From Siphlonurus alternatus (taxonomy: Eukaryota > Arthropoda > Insecta > Ephemeroptera > Siphlonuridae), in the NCBI GenBank assembly GCA_949825025.1, contig OX463778.1:10344733-10408732 (forward strand): DNA of 64,000 nt. Direction: 5' to 3'. The notes under the pieces were generated by a model. The model was given only the letters and a program-made list of their open reading frames with translations. It ran no database searches and was not told the origin of the DNA. This document shows, in pieces, positions 1 to 13,100 of the stretch. The stretch's first letter is position 1; each line of letters opens with the position of its first letter. Both the position numbers and the translations under genes were made by a program.

Positions 1-1047
1 CAATATTATATTTTCTAAATAAACTTTAGGTGCCAAAAAATTAAATAATGTAATTTTTAAGAAAAGAATCCCTGTATTATAATTTTGATATTAAACACGT
101 TTTACTTCTTCAAACCTTGAGTTTTATTTTTTTTTTTATTTAGTCTTCATCAAATAAAAAAGTAAAAAGCACTGCACCATGATCTCGATCATCATCGCGA
201 GAGCAGCAAAAATGTTTTTAATTAAAACTTTCAAATCACAAATCAATCCAATGTTTTATAGAAAAATCATGATTAGTGTCCGTCCTGAAAACATTTCAAT
301 AAGTTCAAAGAAATTAAAATCTTAAATGGCGGAGTATCAACATCAAAATTTTTTATTATAAAAATTAATAGAGGGTGTATATATATAATGTTATTATGTC
401 ACTCTGATTTTTTTCAGACTTTTTAAAGCCCAAAAAGTATTGCTAAAAAGTTTTGCCAAGGTCGGGTTTGAAACCCACGCCCCTTTTAGATCCTACCCTT
501 TTATTAAGAGAGGCGTCTAGAGGCGTCATTTTCTCTGTACTTTCCATAATTTTTTAAAAATAGTTCTCGCGCCCCCAAAAAAATCTGAAAAAAATCAAAG
601 TATCATAACTTTGCAACCTAAATAGCTCGATCGATCTATCCATTTCTGCAATAAAATTTTTGAGGTCGATACTGATCTATTGAAGTAACAGTTTATTTTG
701 ATGCTAAAATGCCATGTCAAATATAAATTGTATGCTATGTATACTCCATTAATGGTAATTAATTCATGTAAGAATATAATATATATAAAATATATCCAGA
801 ATATTTTCAAACTTTTGAATGTTTACATACTGATATACATTAAAGTTATGAGTTGTCCGAATTAATGAATTAATTCAACTTGATAAGCAATCTCACTGTC
901 AGTTTTGCTGCCATTTGCATTGGGATCGCCATGCAGGATCGGAAAGCTCCTCTGCGCCTGTAAATTATGCAACTTTTTGAGCATGCAAGTAACGCAAAAC
1001 AGTCTACTTTACAGGTAGATATTTGCACCCTGGTAGACAGGATCATT
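1..1047. other. AT-rich flank with one MITE
   Basis: No gene seen. A fold-back MITE at 331-673 starts GGAGTATCAACATCAAAATT and ends TTTTTGAGGTCGATACT. It belongs to the GAGTAT...ATACTC family found four more times in this window. The remainder is unstructured AT-rich sequence. Confidence 0.6.
331..673. mobile_element. Palindromic MITE, GAGTAT family, copy 1
   Basis: Inverted ends GGAGTATCAACATC / GAGGTCGATACT with internal CTCTGATTTTTTTCAGA and CTGAAAAAAATC near the arms. Diverged relative to the copies at 28631, 29827, 32589 and 47305. Confidence 0.6.
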
Positions 1048-1796
1048 GGTACGACAGGAGAATTCTTCGCTCTAACGTATACGAAAAGTAAGCACATGAT
1101 AAAATTCTACGTGTAAACTGAAGGCCAATAAGAGTATTCATTAAGCGGCAAATTGCATAATTAGCGAGTAATTGAATTAATAAGATTACATGTTAATCAT
1201 ATGGAGGGATAAGAGGCCGCTAAATTTGGCAACGCAAGATGGATTCTCAACCACTTTGAACAGTCGTGAAGTTGGCATCGACACGAAAAAACCAATCCGA
1301 CCAATCAGCGTCTAGATAGTTAATAGTTAAACCTTGTGCCAACAGATGGCCATACTGTCCTCAAAAAGTGCGAAAGCGCACTAAAAATTTAAAGATCAAG
1401 GTGTTATCTACATTAAAATGTATTTTTGTTATATTGTATATAATTATAATATTATAGTTTCATGACCAAATCGAAGCATGTTGCAAGATTACACGGCATA
1501 TTAAATACATAAAAACGGCATTACTTAGAGAGAAACTCGCATAAAACGGAGATATAATAATTATAAGTTTCTCAATTAGTTCACATAAGTACTTTATATG
1601 CATGTTATATATGCAATTAATTGCTGCATGGCATATAATTATGTGGCCGACATTTATTTCTTCCGACGGTTTCATTATAAAGAACTACTGCGTTGCCGAA
1701 ATGATAATTTGAAACTATTATGTACCTAGCAAGCATGTTATAATATATAAATATCGATCTGTCCAAACATTTATTAAATATATATTTAATAAATGT
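1048..1796 (+). repeat. Left outer arm (749 bp)
   Basis: Reverse complement of 17029-17777, without indels. It contains a stretch reading GAACAGTCGTGAAGTTGGCA and ends at a small palindrome (ATTTATTAAATATATATTTAATAAAT) next to the satellite. Short mirrored open frames are present, with no recognisable product. Confidence 0.9.
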
Positions 1797-4700
1797 CCCT
1801 GACATTTTTCTGATTTTTGATGTTACTAATTAATGCATTATTTTACTTTGTTAAATACACTATTCAATATTCAAGACGTTGTAACAGCAGGGAACTTGAC
1901 GAATTGATCTATAATGAATATAAAGTAATTTCTGAGGTGGTATTGATCAACTTTCTCCCTGACATTTTCCTGAATTTTGATGTTTTACTAATTAATGCAT
2001 TATTTTAATATGTTAAGTATCATACTATTAAATTCGAGGACGTTGTAACATCAGGGAACTTGACGAATTGATCTAAAATGAATATAAAGTAATTTTTGAG
2101 GTGGTAATGATCAACTTTCTCCCTGACATTTTCCTGATTTTTTATGTTACTAATTAATGCATTATTTTACTTTGTTAAATACACTATTCAATATTCAAGA
2201 CGTTGTAACAGCAGGAAACTTGACGAATGAATCTGAAATGAATATAAAGTAATTTCTGAGGTGGTAATGATCAACTTTCTCCCTGACATTTTCCTGATTT
2301 TTGATGTTACTAATTAATGCATTAATATACTTTGTTAAATACACTATTCAATATTCAAGACGTTGTAACAGCAGCAAACTTGACGAATGAATCTGAATTG
2401 AATATAAAGTAATTTCTGAGGTGGTAATGATCAACTTTCTCCCTGACATTTTCCTGAATTTTGATGTTACTAATTAATGCATTATTTTACTATGTTAAGT
2501 ATACTATTAAATATTCAAGGACGTTGTAACAGCAGGGAACTTGACGAATTGATCTAAAATGAATATAAAGTAATTTCTGAGGTGGTATTGATCAACTTTC
2601 TCCCTGAAATTTTCCTGAATTTTGATCTACTAATTAATGCATTATTATACTTTGTTAAATACACTATTCAATATTCAAGACGTTGTAACAGCAGGAAACT
2701 TGACGAATGAATCTGAAATGAATATTAAGTAATTTCTGAGGTGGTAATGATCAACTTTCTCCCTGACATTTTCCTGAATTTTGATGTTACTAATTAATGC
2801 ATTATTTTACAATGTTAAATTATACACTATTAAATATTCAAGGACGTTGTAACAGCAGGAAACTTGACGAATTGATCTAAAATTAATATAAAGTAATTTC
2901 TGAGGTGGTATTGATCAACTTTCTCCCTGACATTTTCCTGAATTTTGATGTACTAATTAATGCATTATTTTACTATGTTAAATATACCATTTAATATTCA
3001 AGGACGTTGTAACAGCAGGAAACTTGACGAATTAATCTGAAATGAATATAAAGTAATTTCTGAGGTGGTAATGATCATCTTTCTCCCTGACATTATCCTG
3101 ATTTTTGATGTTACTAATTAATGCATTATTTTACTTTGTTAAATACACTATTCAATATTCAAGACGTTGTAACAGCAGGAAACTTGACGAATGAATCTGA
3201 AATGAATATAAAGTAATTTCTGAGGTGGTAATGATCAACTATCTCCCTGACATTTTCCTGATTTTTGATGTTACTAATTAATGCATTAATATTCTTTGTT
3301 AAATACACTATTCAATATTCAAGACGTTGTAACAGCAGGAAACTTGACGAATGAATCTAAATTGAATTTAAAGTAATTTCTGAGGTGATAATGATCAACT
3401 TTCTCCCTGACATTTTCCTGATTTTTGATGTTACTAATTAATGCATTATTATACTTTGTTAAATACACTATTCAATATTCAAGACGTTGTAACAGCAGGA
3501 AACTTGACGAATGAATCTGAAATGAATATAAAGTAATTTCTGAGGTGGTAATGATCAACTTTCTCCCTGACATTTTCCTGAATTTTGATGTTAATATTTA
3601 ATGGATTATTTTACTATGTTAAGTATACTATTAAATATTCAAGGACGTTGTAACAGCAGGGAACTTGACGAATTGATCTAAAATGAATATAAAGTAATTT
3701 CTGAGGTGGTATTGATCAACTTTCTCCCTGACATTTTCCTGAATTTTGATCTACTAATTAATGCATTATTATACTTTGTTAAATACACTATTCAATATTC
3801 AAGACGTTGTAACAGCAGGAAACTTGACGAATGAATCTGAAATGAATATAAAGTAATTTCTGAGGTGGTATTGATCAACTTTCTCCCTGACATTTTCCTG
3901 AATTTTGATGTTACTAATTAATGCATTATTATACTTTGTTAAATACACTATTCAATATTCAAGACGTTGTAACAGCAGGAAACTTGACGAATGAATCTGA
4001 AATGAATATAAAGTAATTTCTGAGGTGGTAATGATCAACTTTCTCCCTGACATTTTCCTGAATTTTGATGTTACTAATTAATGCATTATTTTACTATGTT
4101 AAGTATACTATTAAATATTCAAGGACGTTGTAACAGCAGGGAACTTGACGAATGAATCTGAAATGAATATAAAGTAATTTCTGAGGTGGTAATGATCAAC
4201 TTTCTCCCTGACATTTTCCTGATTTTTGATGATACTAATTAATGCATTATTTTACTTTGTTAAATACACTATTCAATATTCAAGACGTTGTAACAGCAGG
4301 AAACTTGACGAATGAATCTGAAATGAATATAAAGTAATTTCTGAGGTGGTATTGATCAACTTTCTCCCTGACATTTTCCTGAATTTTGATGTTACTAATT
4401 AATGCATTATTATACTTTGTTAAATACACTATTCAATATTCAAGACGTTGTAACAGCAGGAAACTTGACGAATGAATCTGAAATGAATATAAAGTAATTT
4501 CTGAGGTGGTAATGATCAACTTTCTCCCTGACATTTTCCTGAATTTTGATGTTACTAATTAATGCATTATTTTACTATGTTAAGTATACTATTAAATATT
4601 CAAGGACGTTGTAACAGCAGGGAACTTGACGAATGAATCTGAAATGAATATAAAGTAATTTCTGAGGTGGTAATGATCAACTTTCTCCCTGACATTTTCC

Positions 4701-7487
4701 TGATTTTTGATGATACTAATTAATGCATTATTTTACTTTGTTAAATACACTATTCAATATTCAAGACGTTGTAACAGCAGGAAACTTGACGAATGAATCT
4801 GAAATGAATATAAAGTAATTTCTGAGGTGGTAATGATCAACTTTCTCCCTGACATTTTCCTGATTTTTGATGTTACTAATTAATGCATTATTTTACTTTG
4901 TTAAATATACACTATTCAATATTCAAGACGTTGTAACAGCAGGAAACTTGACGAATGAATCTGAAATGAATATAAAGTAATTTCTGAGGTGGTAATGATC
5001 AACTTTCTCCCTGACATTATCCTGATTTTTGATGTTACTAATTAATGCATTATTTTACTTTGTTAAATACACTATTCAATATTCAAGACGTTGTAACAGC
5101 AGGAAACTTGACGAATGAATCTGAAATGAATATAAAGTAATTTCTGAGGTGGTAATGATAAACTTTCTCCCTGACATTATCCTGATTTTTGATGTTACTA
5201 ATTAATGCATTATTTTACTTTGTTAAATACACTATTCAATATTCAAGACGTTGTAACAGCAGGAAACTTGACGAATGAATCTGAAATGAATATAAAGTAA
5301 TTTCTGAGGTGGTAATGATCAACTTTCTCCCTGACATTTTTCTGATTTTTGATGTTACTAATTAATGCATTATTTTACTTTGTTAAATACACTATTAAAT
5401 ATTCAAGACGTTGTAACAGCAGGAAACTTGACGAATGAATCTGAATTGAATATAAAGTAATTTCTGAGGTGGTAATGATCAACTTTCTCCCTGACATTTT
5501 CCTGAATTTTGATGTTACTAATTAATGCATTATTTTACTATTTTAAGTATACTATTAAATATTCAAGGACGTTGTAACAGCAGGGAACTTGACGAATTGA
5601 TCTAAAATGAATATAAAGTAATTTCTGAGGTGGTATTGATCAACTTTCTCCCTGACATTTTCCTGAATTTTGATCTACTAATTAATGCATTATTATACTT
5701 TGTTAAATACACTATTCAATATTCAAGGACGTTGTAACAGCAGGGAACTTGACGAATTGATCTAAAATGAATATAAAGTAATTTCTGAGGTGGTATTGAT
5801 CAACTTAATTTCTCCCTGACATTTTCCTGAATTTTGATCTACTAATTAATGCATTATTATACTTTGTTAAATACACTATTCAATATTCAAGACGTTGTAA
5901 CAGCAGGAAACTTGACGAATGAATCTGAAATGAATATTAAGTAATTTCTGAGGTGGTAATGATCAACTTTCTCCCTGACATTTTCCTGAATTTTGATGTT
6001 ACTAATTAATGCATTAATATTCTTTGTTAAATACACTATTCAATATTCAAGACGTTGTAACAGCAGGAAACTTGACGAATGAATCTAAATTGAATTTAAA
6101 GAAATTTCTGAGGTGGTAATGATCAACTTTCTCCCTGACATTTTCCTGAATTTTGATGTTACTAATTAATGCATTAATATTCTTTGTTAAATACACTATT
6201 CAATATTCAAGACGTTGTAACAGCAGGAAACTTGACGAATGAATCTGAAATGAATATTAAGTAATTTCTGAGGTGGTAATGATCAACTTTCTCCCTGACA
6301 TTTTCCTGAATTTTGATGTTACTAATTAATGCATTAATATTCTTTGTTAAATACACTATTCAATATTCAAGACGTTGTAACAGCAGGAAACTTGACGAAT
6401 GAATCTAAATTGAATTTAAAGAAATTTCTGAGGTGGTAATGATCAACTTTCTCCCTGACATTTTCCTGAATTTTGATGTTACTAATTAATGCATTAATAT
6501 TCTTTGTTAAATACACTATTCAATATTCAAGACGTTGTAACAGCAGGAAACTTGACGAATGAATCTAAATTGAATTTAAAGTAATATCTGAGGTGGTAAT
6601 GATCAACTTTCTCCCTGACATTTTCCTGATTTTTGATGTTACTAATTAATGCATTATTATACTTTGTTAAATACACTATTCAATATTCAAGACGTTGTAA
6701 CAGCAGGAAACTTGACGAATGAATCTGAAATGAATATAAAGTAATTTCTGAGGTGGTATTGATCAACTTTCTCCCTGACATTTTCCTGAATTTTGATGTT
6801 ACTAATTAATGCATTATTATACTTTGTTAAATACACTATTCAATATTCAAGACGTTGTAACAGCAGGAAACTTGACGAATGAATCTGAAATGAATATAAA
6901 GTAATTTCTGAGGTGGTAATGATCAACTTTCTCCCTGACATTTTCCTGAATTTTGATGTTACTAATTAATGCATTATTTTACTATGTTAAGTATACTATT
7001 AAATATTCAAGGACGTTGTAACAGCAGGGAACTTGACGAATTGATCTAAAATGAATATAAAGTAATTTCTGAGGTGGTATTGATCAACTTTCTCCCTGAC
7101 ATTTTCCTGAATTTTGATCTACTAATTAATGCATTATTATACTTTGTTAAATACACTATTCAATATTCAAGACGTTGTAACAGCAGGAAACTTGACGAAT
7201 GAATCTGAAATGAATATTAAGTAATTTCTGAGGTGGTAATGATCAACTTTCTCCCTGACATTTTCCTGAATTTTGATGTTACTAATTTATGCATTATTTT
7301 ACAATGTTAAATTATACACTATTAAATATTCAAGGACGTTGTAACAGCAGGAAACTTGACGAATTGATCTAAAATTAATATAAAGTAATTTCTGAGGTGG
7401 TATTGATCAACTTTCTCCCTGACATTTTCCTGAATTTTGATGTTAATATTTAATGGATTATTTTACTATGTTAAGTATACTATTAAA
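1797..7487 (+). repeat. Left satellite array, 160-bp monomer, about 36 copies
   Basis: Monomers begin at CCCTGACATTTTCCTGA and recur at 2281, 2441, 2602, 2761, 2925, 3085, 3245, 3405, 3565 and so on. Each holds AATTAATGCATTA, GACGTTGTAACAGCAGG, CTTGACGAAT and TCTGAGGTGGTAATGATCAA. At least two monomer variants alternate (AAGACG...GAATGAATCTG versus AAGGACG...GAATTGATCTA). Some neighbouring pairs recur as dimers, for example near 6000-6600. Confidence 0.95.
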
Positions 7488-8137
7488 TATTCATATGTTG
7501 TTACTTTTTTCCAGACACATTTATGTGATAATTTCATGACTTGGATTTTTAATTAATTCCGAATTTTAATTTAAAAATACATGTGCAATTATTTTCAAAT
7601 TAATTAAAGTTGTAAGGAATACCTTGTATTTCGAGATATTGAATAACAAAGGTGATCAGATATCCCTCAATGTGGTAACCCAAATTTTGAAAACAGCCCA
7701 TGCAGGGAATTCATTAAATTTAAAAAAGAAACTTAATAATTACAATTCAATTTGATTTAATTATTGGTTAATAATAATTCTTATAATACTAAAATTAATA
7801 GCTCGATCTCAGTCTAGCGCGACCAATCTAGTTCTGTCGTAAAACTAAACTAGCGCGCCGTGTCCAACGAGAACCACGGGGAGGTGCCGAGCTTCTCTCG
7901 TCAGGGTTAGGATTTTGAGGGAAAAGGATAATAAGGAGGAGGAAATAGGTTGTTTAGGAAAGTGGGTTTAACAATGTACATACATTTAAAAAAATTAAAT
8001 TATCAATAAGTAAATTTATATATTTACATTTACATATTTACAAGCATACATATTATAGCTACAAATCAACAAATCATGTACGCATTTTATCATTTTATAC
8101 AAGTAGAACATTAATATATATATCTATATATATATAT

Positions 8138-8213
<76 letters not shown>

Positions 8214-8823
8214 GTACATTTCAGATTTTCAAGTGAAGTAAAATTTAATGGACAAAAACCCACCACCACAAAAAGCTTGCAAATACAATTACATTCTTAT
8301 AATTACAATGGTTACTACAACCGGTTCAAACAAAGAACAGAAAAAACTTGCAGCAAACTTAAACTTATTTTTTAAAAATTACTTTACAAAAATTTAAACT
8401 GATGCAATCGGAAACCTCTCTATGAAATGCATTTGTGATATGTACAATTTTTTAGCAAAACAGATGAAATTGTTAAATGACAAGATGGCTTTTAGATTGA
8501 ATTTTCTGACAAAATATCTTGCAAAGAAATACATCCTTTCTACTAATTTACCACATCGGATCAATAAATCATATTTCTTTTTTTTTAGTATTTATTTAAT
8601 TTTCACGTAACAGGCCAAAAATCGGTTTAAGGTAGAGATAACGCCGAAAAGCTGATCGACGTAATGCCCTTTGATTAAAATGTAAACCTTAGCAAATTGA
8701 CAAAAATTCTGAATTTTTTTTGAGAGCCAGATATTAGTGCCTAAAAGCCACAGAAAAAATTTCAAAACAATTTAACGAGCCGATTTTTTTTAATTAACTT
8801 TTTTTAACTTTCAGCATAGGGCT
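7488..8823 (+). repeat. Left inner arm
   Basis: Reverse complement of 8824-10113. It includes a GC-richer patch (about 7800-7900, with CTAGCGCGCCGTGTCC), a long (TA)n run at 8112-8208 and half of the central MITE. A 62-codon open frame at 8422-8610 is mirrored at 9037-9225 with one residue changed (N to S). No product recognised. Confidence 0.9.
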
Positions 8824-9020
8824 TTCCCATGGAGAGCCAAACTAAAAAATTAATTTGAAAAAATCGGCTCGTTAAATGTTTTTGAAACTTTTGCTATGGC
8901 TTTTAGGCACTAATATCTGCCTCTCAAAAAAAATTCAGAATTTTTGTCAATTTGCTAAGGTTTACATTTTAATCAAAGGGCATTACGTCGATCAGCTTTT
9001 CGGCGTTATCTCTACCTTAA
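8627..9020. mobile_element. TTAA-flanked palindromic MITE at the axis of the giant palindrome
   Basis: TTAA at 8627-8630 and 9017-9020 flank a self-complementary element starting GGTAGAGATAACG. Its centre, 8823.5, equals the axis of the whole 16.7 kb palindrome. A relative with the same GGTAGAGATAACG start and interior (ATTTGATTAACATGTAA...) is at 49435-49824. Confidence 0.85.
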
Positions 9021-9435
9021 ACCGATTTTTGGCCTGTTACGTGAAAATTAAATAAATACTAAAAAAAAAGAAATATGATTTACTGATCCGATGTGGTAAA
9101 TTAGTAGAAAGGATGTATTTCTTTGCAAGATATTTTGTCAGAAAATTCAATCTAAAAGCCATCTTGTCATTTAACAATTTCATCTGTTTTGCTAAAAAAT
9201 TGTACATATCACAAATGCATTTCATAGAGAGGTTTCCGATTGCATCAGTTTAAATTTTTGTAAAGTAATTTTTAAAAAATAAGTTTAAGTTTGCTGCAAG
9301 TTTTTTCTGTTCTTTGTTTGAACCGGTTGTAGTAACCATTGTAATTATAAGAATGTAATTGTATTTGCAAGCTTTTTGTGGTGGTGGGTATTTTTGTCCA
9401 TTAAATTTAACTTCACTTGAAAATCTGAAATGTAC

Positions 9436-9491
<56 letters not shown>

Positions 9492-10113
9492 GTTCTACTT
9501 GTATAAAATGATAAAATGCGTACATGATTTGTTGATTTGTAGCTATAATATGTATGCTTGTAAATATGTAAATGTAAATATATAAATTTACTTATTGATA
9601 ATTTAATTTTTTTAAATGTATGTACATTGTTAAACCCACTTTCCTAAACAACCTATTTCCTCCTCCTTATTATCCTTTTCCCTCAAAATCCTAACCCTGA
9701 CGAGAAAAGCTCGGCACCTCCCCGTGGTTCTCGTTGGACACGGCGCGCTAGTTTAGTTTTACGACAGAACTAGATTGGTCGCGCTAGACTGAGATCGAGC
9801 TATTAATTTTAGTATTATAAGAATTATTATTAACCAATAATTAAATCAAATTGAATTGTAATTATTAAGTTTCTTTTTTAAATTTAATGAATTCCCTGCA
9901 TGGGCTGTTTTCAAAATTTGGGTTACCACATTGAGGGATATCTGATCACCTTTGTTATTCAATATCTCGAAATACAAGGTATTCCTTACAACTTTAATTA
10001 ATTTGAAAATAATTGCACATGTATTTTTAAATTAAAATTCGGAATTAATTAAAAATCCAAGTCATGAAATTATCACATAAATGTGTCTGGAAAAAAGTAA
10101 CATCAAATGTCCG
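8824..10113 (-). repeat. Right inner arm
   Basis: Mirror of the left inner arm. Its (TA)n run (9441-9488) is about half the length of the left one, which accounts for the 46 bp shift in pairing outside it. Scattered substitutions separate the arms. Confidence 0.9.
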
Positions 10114-13100
10114 GAAAATATCAGGAAGAAAGTTGATCATCAGTAACGCAGGAAATTGTTTAAAATCATTTTACAATCATGTGTCAAATTTCCTGCTGTT
10201 ACAACGTCCATGAATATTTAATAGTATACTTAACATAGTAAAATAATCCATTAAATATTAACATCAAAATTCACGAAAATGTCAGGGAGAAAGTTGATCA
10301 TTACCACCTCAGAAATTACTTTATATTCATTTCAGATTCATTCGTCAAGTTTCCTGCTGTTACAACGTCCTTGAATATTAAATGGTATATTTAACATAGT
10401 AAAATAATGCATTAATTAGTACATCAAAATTCAGGAAAATGTCAGGGAGAAAGTTGATCAATACCACCTCAGAAATTACTTTATATTAATTTTAGATCAA
10501 TTCGTCAAGTTTCCTGCTGTTACAACGTCTTGAATATTGAATAGTGTATTTAACAAAGTAAAATAATGCATTAATTAGTAACATCAAAAATCAGGAAAAT
10601 GTCAGGGAGAAAGTTGATCATTACCACCTCAGAAATTACTTTATATTCATTTCAGATTCATTCGTCAAGTTTCCTGCTGTTACAACGTCTTGAATATTTA
10701 ATAGTGTATTTAACATAGTAAAATAATGCATTAATTAGTACATCAAAATTCAGGAAAATGTCAGGGAGAAAGTTGATCATTACCACCTCAGAAATTACTT
10801 TATATTCAATTCAGATTCATTCGTCAAGTTTCCTGCTGTTACAACGTCTTGAATATTGAATAGTGTATTTAACAAAGTAAAATAATGCATTAATTAGTAA
10901 CATCAAAAATCAGGAAAATGTCAGGGAGAAAGTTGATCATTACCACCTCAGAAATTACTTTATATTCAATTCAGATTCATTCGTCAAGTTTCCTGCTGTT
11001 ACAACGTCTTGAATATTTAATAGTGTATTTAACAAAGTATAATAATGCATTAATTAGTAACATCAAAAATCAGGAAAATGTCAGGGAGAAAGTTGATCAT
11101 TACCACCTCAGAAATTACTTAATATTCATTTCAGATTCATTCGTCAAGTTTCCTGCTGTTACAACGTCTTGAATATTGAATAGTGTATTTAACAAAGTAA
11201 AATAATGCATTAATTAGTAACATCAAAAATCAGGAAAATGTCAGGGAGAAAGTTGATCATTACCACCTCAGAAATTACTTTATATTCAATTCAGATTCAT
11301 TTGTCAAGTTTCCTGCTGTTACAACGTCTTGAATATTGAATAGTGTATTTAACAAAGTAAAATAATCCATTAAATATTAACATCAAAATTCACGAAAATG
11401 TCAGGGAGAAAGTTGATCATTACCACCTCAGAAATTACTTTATATTCATTTCAGATTCATTCGTCAAGTTTCCTGCTGTTACAACGTCCTTGAATATTAA
11501 ATGGTATATTTAACATAGTAAAATAATGCATTAATTAGTACATCAAAATTCAGGAAAATGTCAGGGAGAAAGTTGATCAATACCACCTCAGAAATTACTT
11601 TATATTAATTTCAGATTCATTCGTCAAGTTTCCTGCTGTTACAACGTCTTGAATATTGAATAGTGTATTTAACAAAGTAAAATAATGCATTAATTAGTAA
11701 CATCAAAATTCAGGTAAAAATCAGGGAGAAAGTTGATCATTACCACCTTAGAAATTACTTAATATTCATTTCAGATTCATTCGTCAAGTTTCCTGCTGTT
11801 ACAACGTCCTTGAATATTTAATAGTGTATTTAACAAAGTATAATAATGCATTAATTAGTAACATCAAAAATCAGGAAAATGTCAGGGAGAAAATTGATCA
11901 TTATCACCTCAGAAATTACTTTAAATTCATTTTAGATCAATTCGTCAAGTTTCCTGCTGTTACAACGTCTTGAATATTAAATGGTATATTTAACATAGTA
12001 AAATAATGCATTAATTAGTACATCAAAATTCAGGAAAATGTCAGGGAGAAAGTTGATCAATACCACCTCAGAAATTACTTTATATTAATTTCAGATTCAT
12101 TCGTCAAGTTTCCTGCTGTTACAACGTCTTGAATATTGAATAGTGTATTTAACAAAGTAAAATAATGCATTAATTAGTAACATCAAAATTCAGGAAAATG
12201 TCAGGGAGAAAGTTGATCATTACCACCTCAGAAATTACTTTATATTCAATTCAGATTCATTCGTCAAGTTTCCTGCTGTTACAACGTCTTGAATATTGAA
12301 TAGTGTATTTAACATAGTAAAATAATGCATTAATTAGTAACATCAAAAATCAGGATAATGTCAGGGAGAAAGTTGATCATTACCACCTCAGAAATTACTT
12401 TATATTCAATTCAGATTCATTCGTCAAGTTTCCTGCTGTTACAACGTCTTGAATATTGAATAGTGTATTTAACAAAGTATAATAATGCATTAATTAGTAC
12501 ATCAAAAATCAGGAAAATGTCAGGGAGAAAGTTGATCATTATCACCTCAGAAATTACTTTAAATTCAATTTAGATTCATTCGTCAAGTTTCCTGCTGTTA
12601 CAACGTCCTTGAATATTTAATAGTAAATATTTAACATAGTAAAATAATGCATTAATTAGTACATCAAAATTCAGGAAAATGTCAGGGAGAAAGTTGATCA
12701 TTACCACCTCCGAAATTACTTTATATTCATTTCAGATTCATTCGTCAAGTTTGCTGCTGTTACAATGTCCTTGAATATTTAATAGTATATTTAACAAAGT
12801 AAAATAATGCATTAATTAGTAACATAAAAAATCAGGAAAATGTCAGGGAGAAAGTTGATCATTACCACCTCAAAAATTACTTTATATTCATTTTAGATCA
12901 ATTCGTCAAGTTCCCTGCTGTTACAACGTCCTCGAATTTAATAGTATGATACTTAACATATTAAAAAATAATGCATTAATTAGTAACATCAAATTTCAGG
13001 AAAATGTCAGGGAGAAAGTTGATCATTTCCACCTCAGAAATTACTTTATATTCATTTCAGATTCATTCGTCAAGTTTCCTGCTGTTACAACGTCTTGAAT

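Noticed and set aside
1797..7487. Possible CRISPR array
   Set aside because: Repeats are 160 bp and directly adjacent with no unique spacers; this is a eukaryotic satellite.
8422..9225. Mirrored 62-codon open frames (8422-8610 plus, 9037-9225 minus)
   Set aside because: They exist because the region is a palindrome; composition is AT-driven, no start context or domain, and one frame is the reflection of the other.
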